A model generated the notes under the pieces. That model saw only the letters and a list, made by a program, of their open reading frames with translations. It ran no database searches and had not been told where the DNA came from. Of a stretch of 64,000 nt of DNA, positions 23,225 to 34,799 are shown piece by piece (position 1 is the stretch's first letter; each line of letters opens with the position of its first letter). The stretch is taken from NCBI GenBank assembly GCA_026545225.1, contig CM048845.1:78854533-78918532 (forward strand). The letters run 5' to 3'. Source of the DNA: Cornus controversa (taxonomy: Eukaryota > Streptophyta > Magnoliopsida > Cornales > Cornaceae). The position numbers were made by a program, and so were the translations under genes.

Positions 23225-24482
23225 ATTTCATCTCATCTATTTCATATTGTAGCCCTTTTCTTCGATATATTTTTGAATAATAACTGCAGACCAGCATTTA
23301 AACATGAAATACAAAATAAAGCCCATAGACATGGCAGAGAAAAAGTGGATGATTTCATTATATGACAACAACTACAAACTTAAATAAATACCAACTTTAA
23401 TACGAATGAAGTTTCAGATAGCAGAAACCGATCCAAAACCAGATTGTTCTTACAAGGAAAACTAAGTTTACCACAACAACATGACTTAATAGCACATTAT
23501 AACCAAGTTAACAGTAATGATGGACAAAAATGGTAACTAGAACAAAAATACGAGCTAATAGAAGAAAAACACTGAAAACCCAATTGAAATTTAGCTTGAA
23601 AAAGGAAGAGAAACAGCATACCGGAGTCATCGTGGAACAAGATGAACTGAGGATGCAATTCTAAATCAGATAAGGGAGCAAATGAAAATATTCTAGTTGA
23701 AATTTGAGAAAACAAGCTTTGAGAGTCAGGAACACCTGCAAAAAAAGAAAGAGGCCTCTGTTTTAGTTGAGTTTTACTAGACACTCTCACAACCTCTTAA
23801 GCATCTATAGATCAAATCCAGTTAAATCTTAGGCACCACAATGATCCATTGATGAAAAATAGATAATTATTAAAGAAAAATAATTATAATATCATGAACG
23901 ACTGTTAGACCCTAACATACATAAATAATACTGATCAATTAACAGTTGAAATCATGAGATCACTTGTTATATATACAATACATGATATATAACATGAATC
24001 AGACAAAGACGATTTACCAAGTTTTTGTTGCGGTTTCTTAATCTTCGGTTTCGAACTATTCTACTACTCATGAGAAAAGTCTTGTAACAGCTTGGAACTC
24101 ATTGCTATACTGGTTCGTCTTCAACTTCACGATTGATCTCGAGTTAGGGTTCCAAAGGACATGGAAGAGCTAAAATCGAGCTAGGGTTTGAGACGGAACG
24201 AGTGATCGAGAAAGCCATGTCAATTGTGTGGTGTGAGCAAGCGAGTGAGCAATGGAGAGATAGAGCGAGCGATCGAGAGAGAGAGAAAGAGAGGAGGTTT
24301 CTATTGGTTTAAGTTTCAGACTAATCCCACGTGGATTTGGTGTTAGAAATCACAGCCCATTCCGTCGGATTCAAATCGTTGAATTGGGATTTTTGGAATT
24401 AAAATGCAATCCCAAATCCGGATTACTTTGGAACATCCAATTCCAATTCCAAAGCTCCAATAAGGTGCTGCCAAACATACCC
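23225..24482. other. Non-coding; possible right end of the Harbinger element and one exon-like stretch
   Basis: At 24482 the minus-strand sequence starts GGGTATGTTTGGCAGC next to TTA (24483-24485), which fits a PIF/Harbinger terminus. Subterminal GGAATTGGAATTGG-type repeats follow. An exon-like piece on the minus strand near 23735-23626 has a TTTTTTTGCAG acceptor and a GTATGC donor, encoding VPDSQSLFSQISTRIFSF and HPQFILFHDDS. I do not recognise it. Confidence 0.45.
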
Positions 24483-24485
24483 TTA

Positions 24486-25592
24486 GTGTAATCCAAGTGT
24501 ATTGTTTTAGAAAAAAACAAAGATTTTTATGTGCTTGTTGAATTGAAACCGAAATCACATACCAAGCAAACAGTTTGATTTGGTTAGCTAAATTGCCCAG
24601 AACCAAAGCACCCCTTGTTCTTGGTGTTAAACAGCGATCTGTGTTGAGAATCAAGGATACCAAAGTAAGAAGAGTGATGGAAAAATAGAAATCCTCTAAA
24701 ATAAATCACTGATACATCTCAGTCTCTTGGTGTTTAGGAATAAAAAAATATACATACACATATATATAATCTCAAACCTATGTTGTTCTTGTGGGACCAT
24801 TTTTCCCCTGAGGAATCTATTGAAGAGGTTGTTATATATCATTCATGAGTTTCATTCGTGTTCCAAACTTGGTGGTTATTATTATTTTGAGCATAGTGGT
24901 ATTGTATTACTCAGACAAAAAATGAGTCTTTTATTCCAATATATATATATATATATATAAATTCAGGGGAGAAGTTATGCGAATATACAACTACAATCAG
25001 GTAAAAGAGAAACTGGAAAATATAAGTTAGCAATTAAATACTAGTAGACCTTCACCTCTAGGGTACTCAGACAACCAGGATTTCAGTTGTGAAGACATAC
25101 ACCCAATGTGAAGATGCCATTGACCTCAGAGCCATAGTTACCAACAGTTGGATGAGCTCAGATGGTGACCCTGTGCCTGTTATAGTTAACATGCTGGCAA
25201 ACCACAAGAGCACTTTATCTTCTAACCCCTTGGAAGAGAACTATATGGTGACTTCACCAAAACCATTTCATGAACAGAAAAATTGGATTACCACTTCAAC
25301 ACCACAAGAGACGGAGAGAAAATGCTCTCATATTTACGCAAGTTTCGTTTCAATTCTTTGTATATCACACTCCATATTCTTAACAAGGCAGGTCTTCTCA
25401 GAACATTCCCAGATTTCATGCCAGTGTGAAGTTCAACTACTCGTATTGTTTTCAACGAATTCTTAAGATATCAGGAGTGAGAAGTGGTTGGGCTTCCACA
25501 AAACTGGAATGCATATGTACATGTCAAAGAATGAGATGAAGAAGGCTAAGACATGAAGAACCAAACCATCTGCTTGAAAACTTTCAATGAAC
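24486..25592. other. 3' flank of the PPR gene, no gene seen
   Basis: Holds a (TA)n run near 24939-24959 and the likely 3' untranslated region of the minus-strand PPR gene. The 125-codon plus-strand frame at 25089-25466 starts only from GTG and lies antisense to that region; I do not accept it as a gene. Confidence 0.55.
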
Positions 25593-27758
25593 TTAATCAA
25601 TGCCAACCCACCGCCTAAATGCCCTAACATGCTCAAGCCTCTTGCTTTGAGCCTCATTTCTAGCTTCAGATGCTTTTAAGCTCCTGTAGAGATCCTTGTG
25701 AAACTTTAGGAACTCACTTTTATACATCAACTTGTCAGTGAAAATTCCATGCTCCTTCATGTAACCAATAATTTCCATCACCCTCTCAAAATAACCACCA
25801 CGAAGAAAATTCAATAGCAAGAACTCGGACAAATCCCTGTTAACCACAAAATTGCCATTCTCCATATTCCTCTTAATATCCCCCCACAAGATCGTGATTT
25901 CGCGATACATTTCCAAAGAAGAATATCCAAAAACCATACTGAAAAAAGTTTGCACCGTGGGCTGGATTTGCATCTCTTGCATTCTTCGGTATGTCTTCAA
26001 AGCATCTGCTATCATTTTGGCCTTCCAGAAGAAATAGATAGAAGAATTGAGTTCGTACACCACAGAAGGCACTGATTTCTCTTCTTCTCTCATCTCCCGA
26101 GTGATAGACTCAGCCATATCTGATTTGCCAATTGAAGTTATTGCTTTTGAAGTCAATGTGCTTTTATCTTCAATCTTTGAAAGATATGTTGAGACAACCA
26201 TCTCATCCGACATATCTACAACCAAACCAGCTTTCTTAATTTGTTTTAGCAGTGCCTCTGCTTCCCTAAACATCTTTCCCTTGTAATATGCTGTAAACAG
26301 TAATGCATATGAACTAGCACCCACAGGAGCCCCTGCCAGTTCCATGTCATCCAAAATGTCATGGGCAGTCTCCAGCCACCCCAAATGAATGCAAGCATCA
26401 ATCACATCAGAACACAAACTGTCTGTTTCTACTGAACACGACTTCTTTTGGACAGTACTTAAAAGCTTTGACAGCTCACTAATCCTCCCACATCTTTTGT
26501 ACTGAATGATGAGCTTGGCCAGTGCTTTGTTGCTAAGGACAAGTTTCCCATTCTTAAGCAGGACAAATCCCTGTTTACTTTCCAATTTGAGCACAGAATC
26601 CTTCTGCAGTAGCTCAGGTAAAATCTGCATTTTCAACCCTGTTTTGAGATTGCGAGATCCAATAGGAACAAGGCAAGGCTTCTGCGAGTCCCTTCCACCC
26701 TTTTGAGCTGCAAGAGACTCCTGACTTCTATACATATCCAATATAAGTCCAGCAGCAGCATCAATATCATTAAATTTGAAATGTAAGCTCAGCAAACTAT
26801 CATAAAACTGCTGATAGCGACAAACCAAAGGAAGTGAGACTTGATCAATATGGTCTTTAAATTTTTTTAAATCATCCCTCTGACCATTCATCTCGTGGAT
26901 CTGGGCAATAATAACAATAGTATGCACATCAGCTACAACCCCTATTTGTGCCATCAACTCTATAATTTGTTGGCCCTTAAAAGATGATCTAAACCTCACA
27001 CAAGCATCAAGAACAAGGTTGAAGAGCATCGTATCAGGTTTTATCAGCTTTTTAGACATGCCTTTGTTTGCACTTAAACTGTGAAAACAATTACAAATCT
27101 CAACTAAGATGTTTGATGCAAGGTATGTCCCAATATCTGTCTTCACCATATGCAGAATTACCATCCCTAAAATATTCAATGAGGGTAAGCTCTCTTTCTC
27201 TAGCATCATTCGGAGAATTATGGATGCAGGAACAGGCATTTGAGATCTCGCCAAGGAGAGGGAGAGTTTAGTCAGGGAGTCAGACCGAAGTAAATCCAAC
27301 TTCTCTTTGTGAATTAATAGAACTAAATCGCATGCCCTTTGAAGCCAGCGGGGCTCAGATGAGTAGGACAACTCAGTGATCAACTCACCAATGAGAGAGT
27401 GGTTAGGAAAACCATACAATCTTTTGAAATCATTAAAAGTTTCCCATGCTTCATCCACTTGATGATCCTTCAAAGCAACTTCAAGTTTTTTCAACAAAAC
27501 TGTGTGAGAGGATACTTCCCAACATATTCTTTCTGGATTGATACTTGTGGAGAAATATCGAAGAGGGGGATTCTGATACTTTTTATTGCATAGGCCCGAT
27601 ACTGGAAGCTTTCTGAAATTGTAGATAAGAACGAATTCCCTGTCATAGATTGATCTTAAGGCAGTCTTTTGGATAAATGGAGCCGCGCGAACAACTGATG
27701 AATAGCTCTTGATGAAGCAGGCACATAACAGGATAGCCTTTGTCACTGATTGCGCCAT
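25593..27758 (-). CDS. Pentatricopeptide repeat protein, probably organelle-targeted
   Basis: A single uninterrupted 721-residue frame starting at ATG 27758 and ending TGA or equivalent at 25593, intronless like most plant PPR genes. The N-terminus (MAQSVTKAILLCACFIKSYS, then RR/S-rich and few acidic residues) looks like a mitochondrial or plastid transit peptide. Degenerate PPR helices are visible around residues 240-310 (KPDTMLFNLVLDACVRFR), 445-520 (SSYALLFTAYYKGKMFREAE) and 575-650 (ADALKTYRRMQEMQIQPTVQ). The conserved WEVSSHTVLLKKLEVALKDH and EAWETFNDFKRLYGFPNHSL blocks recall the Arabidopsis At4g17616/At1g03100 group. It has no E, DYW or SMR tail, so it is P-class. P-class PPR proteins bind organellar RNA and affect splicing, stability or translation; the target cannot be read from sequence. 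A 5' leader exon with intron probably lies upstream (29251 and above). Confidence 0.93.
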   Translation of the reverse strand: MAQSVTKAILLCACFIKSYSSVVRAAPFIQKTALRSIYDREFVLIYNFRKLPVSGLCNKKYQNPPLRYFSTSINPERICWEVSSHTVLLKKLEVALKDHQVDEAWETFNDFKRLYGFPNHSLIGELITELSYSSEPRWLQRACDLVLLIHKEKLDLLRSDSLTKLSLSLARSQMPVPASIILRMMLEKESLPSLNILGMVILHMVKTDIGTYLASNILVEICNCFHSLSANKGMSKKLIKPDTMLFNLVLDACVRFRSSFKGQQIIELMAQIGVVADVHTIVIIAQIHEMNGQRDDLKKFKDHIDQVSLPLVCRYQQFYDSLLSLHFKFNDIDAAAGLILDMYRSQESLAAQKGGRDSQKPCLVPIGSRNLKTGLKMQILPELLQKDSVLKLESKQGFVLLKNGKLVLSNKALAKLIIQYKRCGRISELSKLLSTVQKKSCSVETDSLCSDVIDACIHLGWLETAHDILDDMELAGAPVGASSYALLFTAYYKGKMFREAEALLKQIKKAGLVVDMSDEMVVSTYLSKIEDKSTLTSKAITSIGKSDMAESITREMREEEKSVPSVVYELNSSIYFFWKAKMIADALKTYRRMQEMQIQPTVQTFFSMVFGYSSLEMYREITILWGDIKRNMENGNFVVNRDLSEFLLLNFLRGGYFERVMEIIGYMKEHGIFTDKLMYKSEFLKFHKDLYRSLKASEARNEAQSKRLEHVRAFRRWVGID

Positions 27759-29250
27759 TCAGATAACCATTTATGCAAGTATTTAATCCTCATGTCACTA
27801 ACATATCCTTTTGGTGGGCACAGGATTTACTATAACCCATGTGAGCACCAAACCTGTATTCTGTGACATCATCAAAACATAAACCGACACTAGTCACAAA
27901 CAATAATCACATGATCAGTGAGCCAATTCCAGAAACACTGTCCTTCCAGATCCTCTAGTGGAAAAATTCTGACCAATAATCTGTTTCAAGAGCTCAACTG
28001 AATAAGGCACACAGAATTGTAAGAAATAATAGAAGAGACACAAGAGTAACAGAAAATATAAAGCAATATGAGATATACATCACAATTATAACTTAGCAAA
28101 GACAGAAGATGAATCTTAATTATTACTTCATACTTCTACAAATATGCAAGAACACGTGTTCATATCTCAAAATATAAATATTAGTAGAAGCTTTCATCAC
28201 TCTCTCCATATTGAAGTGTCCAGTGTTACAGTTGTGTAAAGATCAATGACTTCAGTCATATAGAATTTAGATGCCACATAGCAATTTAAGGCCAAACAAA
28301 AAGTATGAAATATTTACCCATTTTGCATTTAATTGCATAACTTACAATATTAACAAGTCATGGATTCAGATCTAAACATACCTCAAATCAAAGTGGGGTA
28401 AAACTTAGGTGGAACAAGTTTGGCCTCGATACTGATAAGTCATACAGAACTTAGAATTTTTTTAACATAAAAAAAGGAAATAAAGTTAAAAGACAAGTGA
28501 ACTTCTTTCAAACCTTAAGTGATGGAGTTGAAATTAGGTAATTAAATTGTGATATATCCATATATATATATATATATATAGATGAAATTACACTTAAAAC
28601 CCAGGTTGCCAAAAGTCGGAAATAAAAATTGAATTCATACAAAAAATGGTCAAAATAAGGCCAAAAACAATAAAAATAAATATTCATCCACCAATTCATG
28701 AATCAGAAATGGGATACAAATTTTAAAAAAATTAAAAATAACAAAGTCCGCAGGTCCCAATAAGTATGCCCATAATAATTTGTATATACTGAAGAATATC
28801 TCCCTTCGTTTGTGTTTGAATTTCAAAAGATCATGAAGGAAAACAAGAAATTGGAGAATAAATCCAAGTCTCGTGAAGCTAACTAGTAGTGACCATGACC
28901 AGTCAACCGAAACAAATCGGCTGAACAAAGAAAAGCAGGCCTGTCAAGAAGAAAAGCTCAAGCTCAAGCTGTACCTCCTTGCTTAACCATTGAACAAGCA
29001 CAATCTTAGAAATGTCCATAAATAAACCATTATCTTATTCATCAAGGGAGGGGGAAAAACCCAAAACAGTTTCAAGCTTTTCACTTTAGTTTCTCGCATT
29101 CTTATGGAGAGAGTCTCTACCCTTTTAAAGCATTTATTTAGAGCATTTTCTCTTGCTTTATCTCATTCTTTATCAAGAACCAAACTTATGAAAGAAAGAA
29201 AAAAAAAAGTTTTCCCATGATTGAATTAATGTTAGAGAGAGATAGCTTAC
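27759..29250 (-). other. Probable intron in the 5' leader of the PPR gene
   Basis: A good minus-strand donor (CAATTAG, then GTAAGCTATC) lies at 29251/29250. Candidate acceptors (for example TATGTTAG) lie within about 60 bp upstream of the PPR ATG. No coding frame fills the gap. It contains a (TA)n run near 28558-28580. The exact acceptor is not determined. Confidence 0.45.
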
Positions 29251-29259
29251 CTAATTGAA

Positions 29260-29289
29260 TCACAGTGATGAGATAACATCAGACACCAT
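29260..29289 (-). promoter_or_regulatory. Nine-codon upstream ORF in the presumed PPR leader
   Basis: ATG at 29289 in the context GGCGATGG, a favourable plant start, opens MVSDVISSL followed by TGA at 29262-29260, nine bases before the splice donor. If this exon is part of the PPR leader, the uORF could lower translation of the main frame. Confidence 0.4.
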
Positions 29290-29899
29290 CGCCAGAATGT
29301 CAATTCTTTCTTCAAGAACAGAAATGGAGTGTGGAGCCACTGGGATCTGTTTGTTAGCTAAGACCAAAAAAAAACCCAGAAAGAGAATGGGTATAGAAAA
29401 CCCTAACCTGGTTTAAAACACTGGTTATAGCTCGTTTATGTTTCGATTCTTTCTCTCTCTAAAAACAAATTCCAACCAGTGGAAGCTCAAGAATATATTT
29501 CGATTTCATATATTCAGAGCTAATTTCAAAAGAGAGCAGAGTTGAATATACAATACCTTTTGATTGTAGTTGCCTCAATTTGTCGCCCATCTAAGTTGAC
29601 CACACAATGATTAACCACACCTCCAGAGCTCGTCTTCTTCGATTGTTTGGCCCGATTACTGAGAAAAATCCAAAATCCAAAACCATTGATGACTACACAA
29701 TTGAAATTGGGTGTATAATTTTCGGTCACGAGAGCATTTGTGAGACGGTTTGTAATGAATGTTAAAATGGGAGTAGAGAATCAGAATAGATATCAGAATG
29801 TGTAAAAAATTTCCAGTTTTATGACGTGGGTTTTTGATTAAAAAGACAAGATTGAAAGAAGAAAGGCATTTTTTCATGAAGAATACATGGGAGATGAGT

Positions 29900-30075
29900 T
29901 CATGGACTCTCAGCACAAAGAGGGCCAAACGAACGAGGGGCAGCCCGGCATGCTTCGTGCGCCACTTGATTGGCCGTCCTCGGAGCCCATTGCAGATGAA
30001 CCATACAACCTCGACCAAGCAAGGCCTTACAATCCTCCATAATCGAGTTCAACGCTTCTTGCAATTAGCCCTTTA
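29900..30075 (-). pseudogene. RNase H-like (RVT_3) domain fragment
   Basis: The minus-strand frame near 30060-29900 reads LQEALNSIMEDCKALLG, then VHLQWAPRTANQVAHEACR. The W-x-P-R-x-x-N-x-V-A-H signature belongs to the C-terminal part of plant RNase H-like domains, found in LINEs and in many captured host copies. Stops close it on both sides and no reverse transcriptase is adjacent. It lies in the region upstream of the PPR leader. Confidence 0.7.
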
Positions 30076-30249
30076 CTATGAAAACTTTTCTTGTTCACTC
30101 GATCGTCCAATGCCAATGCAGAGAAGACAATTCAAATTCGTAAAACAATTTCACATAGAATGTCCCATTCTTTACTTGTTACTGCCTTATTCAGCAGCTC
30201 CTCGACAAATGACAAAAATCTCTTTTGTTAATCACTCAATTTAGACCAT

Positions 30250-31560
30250 TTTTGAGTTAGAGTAATGCAACTACGAGGGGCTCTCAACACACACACACAC
30301 AAAAAAAAATTGCAAAAAATATATCATTACATGGTCCATACTAACAAATATAATAAATTGAATTTACAGAGGAGATGGTGAAAGTTTGATGTAAAAAAAT
30401 GTAAAGAAAATAAAGATATAAAACTTTGACTGTCTTCTATAAATTCAATTTATGATTGTTTTCGCGAGAAGATTTTAGTATTGGCTACACGATAATATAT
30501 ATATTTTTTAATCTTTTAATAAATCTCTTAAGTGTTGTGAATAACCTTTTCATGACAAAAATCATGAGCTCTCTTCGTTAATCCCTAGATTCATTCAGAC
30601 AATCTTTGAATTATTCGAAACGTTAATCGGATCTTTAAATAAATCTTTTAATCCAAGAGTCAACAAGAAAATCTTATAACACTTGCCATGTGAGTATTCT
30701 CTTAATCACCTTACCCTTTATATGGAGCTACAATTTACTCCATTTCATAAGTACTTGTCATCAACTTAAGAAGGGAACTTTATGGTAAAGTACCCAAGTA
30801 TTTCATGTGGTCCTCGATTTTGTTCAAAAGTATCAAAACTCTCTCTCTCACACACACAATGTCACATGAGAGCTTCTTTTATTCGAAAGTATCTTAATTC
30901 TTTCACTTACTCAGCTGTAAATTTACATAATAGCTTCTTTTATTGTTCATGTTTCAAGTGAAAATTATATTTTATTTCGTTTTAAATTCATATTTGAAAT
31001 ATAAATAAAATTATGTTCATGTTTGAAGTGAAAATTATATTTTATTGTAAATTCATATTTGAAATATAAATAAAAATTTGATGTATTAAGTTCTTACTGT
31101 CTTATAATATTTCTGCAAGTTCCCTAACAATCTAAAGTCCAATGCTCTTAGTAATTAAGCAAAATCTATTTAATTAAGACTATTTGCTTCAAAGGAAAAC
31201 CATATTGTAGAACTGTCAAAAGGAATATGTCTTGAGCTCTTTACAAAGGAAGCTTAATATAAAAAATAAAATAAAATAGCATGTGAACACTGAACACTAC
31301 CAATTCAATTGGAGAAGATTTTGATACTAGCCCCTAATAGCAGGTAACTCTCAAGTCTGCTTTCCTTCCCAACCAGAGCTCTTGTATGATCAACAAAATA
31401 AAGATTATATAGAATTTAAATTATTAATAGAATTTATTTGGTCTCAACACTATTAATTTATAGAATTTAAATTATTAATAGAATTTATTTGGTCTCAACA
31501 CTATTAATTTATAGAGATTATATTTTAAGTACAATTACATTTTTAAATGTCTCAATCTTT
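30250..31560. other. Intergenic with two tandem duplications
   Basis: A 70-bp unit starting GTTCATGTTT recurs at 30945 and 31015. A 51-bp unit starting ATAGAATTTAAATTATTAAT recurs at 31409 and 31460. Otherwise AT-rich with no gene seen. Confidence 0.7.
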
Positions 31561-31912
31561 GCTCCGTTTGGATAGACATGAAAGAAAAGAAAGGAGAGGA
31601 TAACATTAGTTATGAGAGAAAAATGAGAGGAGATGATATTAATAAACTCCATTCATGTTTGAATAAATTGGAGAGAAAAGAAAAGAGATAATATTATTCT
31701 TGTTTGGATAAAATAGGAGAAGAGAAAGGATAACGACCAAATTACTATCATATCCTTTTATATTTATAAGACATGAGTGGAATAACAATTTTATCTTTCT
31801 AATCCTACTTAAGCAATATCATTTACCTCCTCATTTTTCTATTTTTTGGAGGATAGGATATGAGAGATAAGGAGAGATAATTCCTTTCTTTTCTTTTAAT
31901 GATGCCTACCAA
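31561..31912. mobile_element. Second copy of the Harbinger/Tourist-like MITE
   Basis: It begins GCTCCGTTTGGATAGACATG and follows the same internal order as 11355-11831 (GATAACATTAGTTATGAGAG, then ACCAAATTACTATCATATCC, then TTAATGATG). The right end is eroded, so no clear TTA duplication can be shown. Confidence 0.75.
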
Positions 31913-32283
31913 TAGACATTTTTACATTTATAAGCATTAAATGGGTATATAGCATCCACAAACTAGTTTTTAGGAGGTGGTATAATTAAGGTCATTAAAA
32001 ATGACATGAATAATGTCCCAATCAGTTATATATGTTACGAACACTGCAACAATTTCATGGACCGCCTCTACCGTGCACTCGTCCAAGCTTGATCCATAGC
32101 AGGTTCGAAAATCAAAGGGGAGCTCTTGTAGAAGCATTTGCGCGACACCAGGAACAGTTCGATTGTGCCCAGGTAAGAAAATGGAGGGACAAATTTTACT
32201 GTTAGAAAAAATGGTTGTTTTCAGGTAAATAAATATAGTGAATTAACATGATTTAACGGTTTGGGACGCAACACAACTAGCGC
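31913..32283. other. Short non-coding stretch, no gene assigned
   Basis: Around 32035-32185 the GC content rises and both strands carry short open pieces with a GTAAGA donor-like site at 32172, but I cannot match them to any family. Confidence 0.35.
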
Positions 32284-32400
32284 GGTAAACGAGCCGAGCC
32301 AAGCTTTGGGGTGTTCAGGCTCGGCTCGCGAATGGAATGCTCGAGCTCGTACGAGCCTTGATTGCTTACGATCTCGAGCTGCTCGTTTATTCATACAATC
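32284..32400. repeat. GAGCTCG-rich hAT-like repeat arm (left)
   Basis: TAAACGAGCCGAGCC, GGCTCGGCTCG and CTCGAGCTCGTACGAG are characteristic of a widespread plant hAT-like repeat. An arm of similar composition is at 33015-33208. No target duplication was found. Confidence 0.45.
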
Positions 32401-32581
32401 CTACACTAAAGACTCAAAAACAACCTGCATATATGAATCTATATGTATAGATATACCAACATATCTTGACTTCTGTTTCTTCAGTAGTTGATCTCAAAAT
32501 GCAACTCCCGATTTCGAGCATTCATGTCAATATGAAGAGAATACACAGTGAGATTAGATGAGATACAGAGAGTGCACTAAC

Positions 32582-32665
32582 CTGAGAGAAAGGTGGTTTT
32601 GCTTTTTCAGTCACCGTCGCACCGATCAGAACCACAACTGCAACACGTTTCACCTTTTTAGTCAT
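32582..32665 (-). CDS. Orphan first-exon candidate, 28 codons
   Basis: On the minus strand an ATG at 32665 opens MTKKVKRVAVVVLIGATVTE followed by KAKPPFSQ, ending exactly at a CAG/GTTAGTGC donor (32582/32581). A pyrimidine-rich leader precedes it. No matching downstream exon was found on the minus strand before the next repeat. It may be a real first exon of an unrecognised gene or a captured or broken fragment, as it lies between two GAGC-rich repeat arms. Confidence 0.25.
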
Positions 32666-33014
32666 TATTGTGTAGCCGTAATCGACGGTTTTCCGGTTTG
32701 GCTTTGTGAATTGTGAATGGACAGAATAAGAATAAGAACAAAACGTAGGGTTTAGATTGATGATATGGGGAATGGGCTTAGTTAGTTTTATTTTAACAGA
32801 GAAGAATATTGGGTTGAGTTGGGTTATTGGGCTGGAACTTAAAATAAATTTAAATGAAAGTGTGCTGGATTATTATTTTTAAATAGATAATAATAAAACA
32901 AATTGGGTTGGGTTTGGTTGTTGGACTGAGACTTAAAATAAATTGAAATAGTTATAATATCTATTATCACATAAAAATATGAAATTGTAAAAATATATAC
33001 ATATATGTGTGTGT

Positions 33015-33208
33015 TCCCGAGCCCTAAAATGAGCCTATTCACGAACAAACTAGCTGAACAGAGAAGTATTTGAGTTTGGCTCGTTTAATAAATGAGCCTA
33101 AGAATTTTTTTTAAGCTTGGTTCATTTACTAATCAAACGAACATGAACCAATACCTTATCGAGCCGAACTTGAGTTGTTCGTCGAAAGCTTGATTCACTT
33201 ATAGCCCT
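33015..33208. repeat. GAGCC/GAACTTG-rich hAT-like repeat arm (right)
   Basis: It ends on the minus strand as TAGGGCTATAAGTGAATCAA, a hAT-like end, with GAGCCGAACTTGAGTTG and GGCTCGTTTAATAAATGAGC inside. It may be the partner of 32284-32400 or an independent fragment. Confidence 0.45.
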
Positions 33209-34599
33209 AAACACAACTATCTATTGAAACCAAATAGTTACGTGAATGAGCCTGTACTCAATAGACACTAAGCCACTTAGTGACTACATGAATGGGTACA
33301 TACTAAATAGACAGTGTTAATGAACTATTATGTCTCAATAAATAGATGCCTATTTTAGAATTCTTCTTTTCTCCCTCCTCGTACATATACTAAGCCAAGC
33401 CAAGTGAAGTGTAGTCTAGTCTAGTCTTACTTTATCCACCGAGTCAGGGTTGAACCCAATAGGTCAAGTGTATCGTGTCAAATAAGAGAGTACTAATCCA
33501 AGTTAGTTCGCTGAAGCAATCAAATTGAAGTGTTGATTTTGATCGGTGAGAAATCGTTGTATCTTGGGAGACGAGCGCTATTGAGTGCAATTGTCTCAAG
33601 GACATAGAGTCTAATTTTATCCTCGATCTACAATTTTTCAGTATTTATTATATTTATGCTAAATTACAGAGTAAGATAATATGCATGAGTTATTTGATTT
33701 TATTGTGTTATAATACATGTTAATATAATTTATGTGATTTAGCATATTAGTATAATTGTTTTATAACTTAAATAATATTATATATGCATATATTTTCCAA
33801 CATTTACTAGATTAATTGTTTACTGATATTGCAAATTTGTCTGGCTAGAAACTAAGGGTTTTGAGAAAGTACATAGTAGATTTGGCCCATATTTGGTATC
33901 CAACAACCTTTGACAATTTGAATTGTTGTAGAACATACAATCGTGTGAAAAAAATGTTAATATGTGTAATCAAGACCTTTGTCTTGACAGATGCGCTTGT
34001 ATGATGGATCACACTTAATAAAATTTACTTTTTATTTGGTGGAGGTAGATTGTATGGGGTTTGTTCGAGTTCTCTCCTCCGATGTAGTGCGTGTTTGTGT
34101 GCACGTGTGCTTGTGAATTTCATTCTCCTATGTTACTTCTAACATTGCAACCAAAAACATATATAAGCAATTCCATTCGGATGTAACGACAAAGCAAACA
34201 AATTTGTCTATCTCCAGAATTTTCTTCAAATAAGGAATTATTTTTGGAGGAAAAATACGTATAAATAAAATAAAAGTTGAGAGAAAAAAATGGAGGTGAA
34301 AAAGAAAAGTAAAGAAAATGAAGGAGAGAAAGAAAAGAAAGAAAAATCGTTGGGTTGTGAAAAAAAAAGGAAAGAAAAAAGACCAAGTCGTCTTTTTAAC
34401 TATTAAGAATCAAAAGAGATGGCAACGAGACGAGTTTGCCTAAATCTACTTATCCAATTACAAAATTATTGTCAATACTCGTCTCGAACTCGGGATGGGG
34501 TTTGTATCCCCAACCCAACCCTAACCATAACCTCATCTTGACAAATGAACCAAAACTCTTACAGCCCCGCACGATTATATATAGATTTAAACATAGAAC
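33209..34599. other. Intergenic, no gene seen
   Basis: AT-rich. It includes a purine-rich GAAAGAAAAG tract (34270-34380) that gives a chance F/S-rich frame on the minus strand. Confidence 0.6.
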
Positions 34600-34611
34600 A
34601 ATAGAAAATCA

Positions 34612-34714
34612 CCACCGGCCTCTGTGGCCGAGTGGTATCTCCCGGCCTTTCCATAGGAATGGTCCACTAGGTTCCACTCTTCCTAGATGAGAGCTTACCA
34701 GGCTAAAAAAAAAA
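34612..34714 (+). mobile_element. tRNA-derived SINE with 12-bp TSD
   Basis: A box-A-like TGGCCGAGTGGTATCTCC (34627-34644), a box-B-like GGTTCCACTCT and a terminal A run mark a tRNA-derived SINE of about 100 bp. The perfect direct repeat AATAGAAAATCA flanks it (34600-34611 and 34715-34726). Confidence 0.85.
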
Positions 34715-34729
34715 AATAGAAAATCATAG

Positions 34730-34736
<7 letters not shown>

Positions 34737-34769
<33 letters not shown>
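34737..34769. repeat. (TA)n microsatellite
   Basis: Pure TA run just downstream of the SINE's target duplication. Confidence 0.95.
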
Positions 34770-34773
<4 letters not shown>

Positions 34774-34799
34774 GTCAATCATGTAAAGTCATTTAAAAA

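Noticed and set aside
25089-25466. 125-codon plus-strand frame downstream of the PPR gene
   Set aside because: It starts only at GTG, lies antisense to the probable PPR 3' untranslated region and has no recognisable domain.
29834-30244. 136-codon plus-strand frame
   Set aside because: It is the antisense shadow of the RNase H-like fragment on the minus strand.
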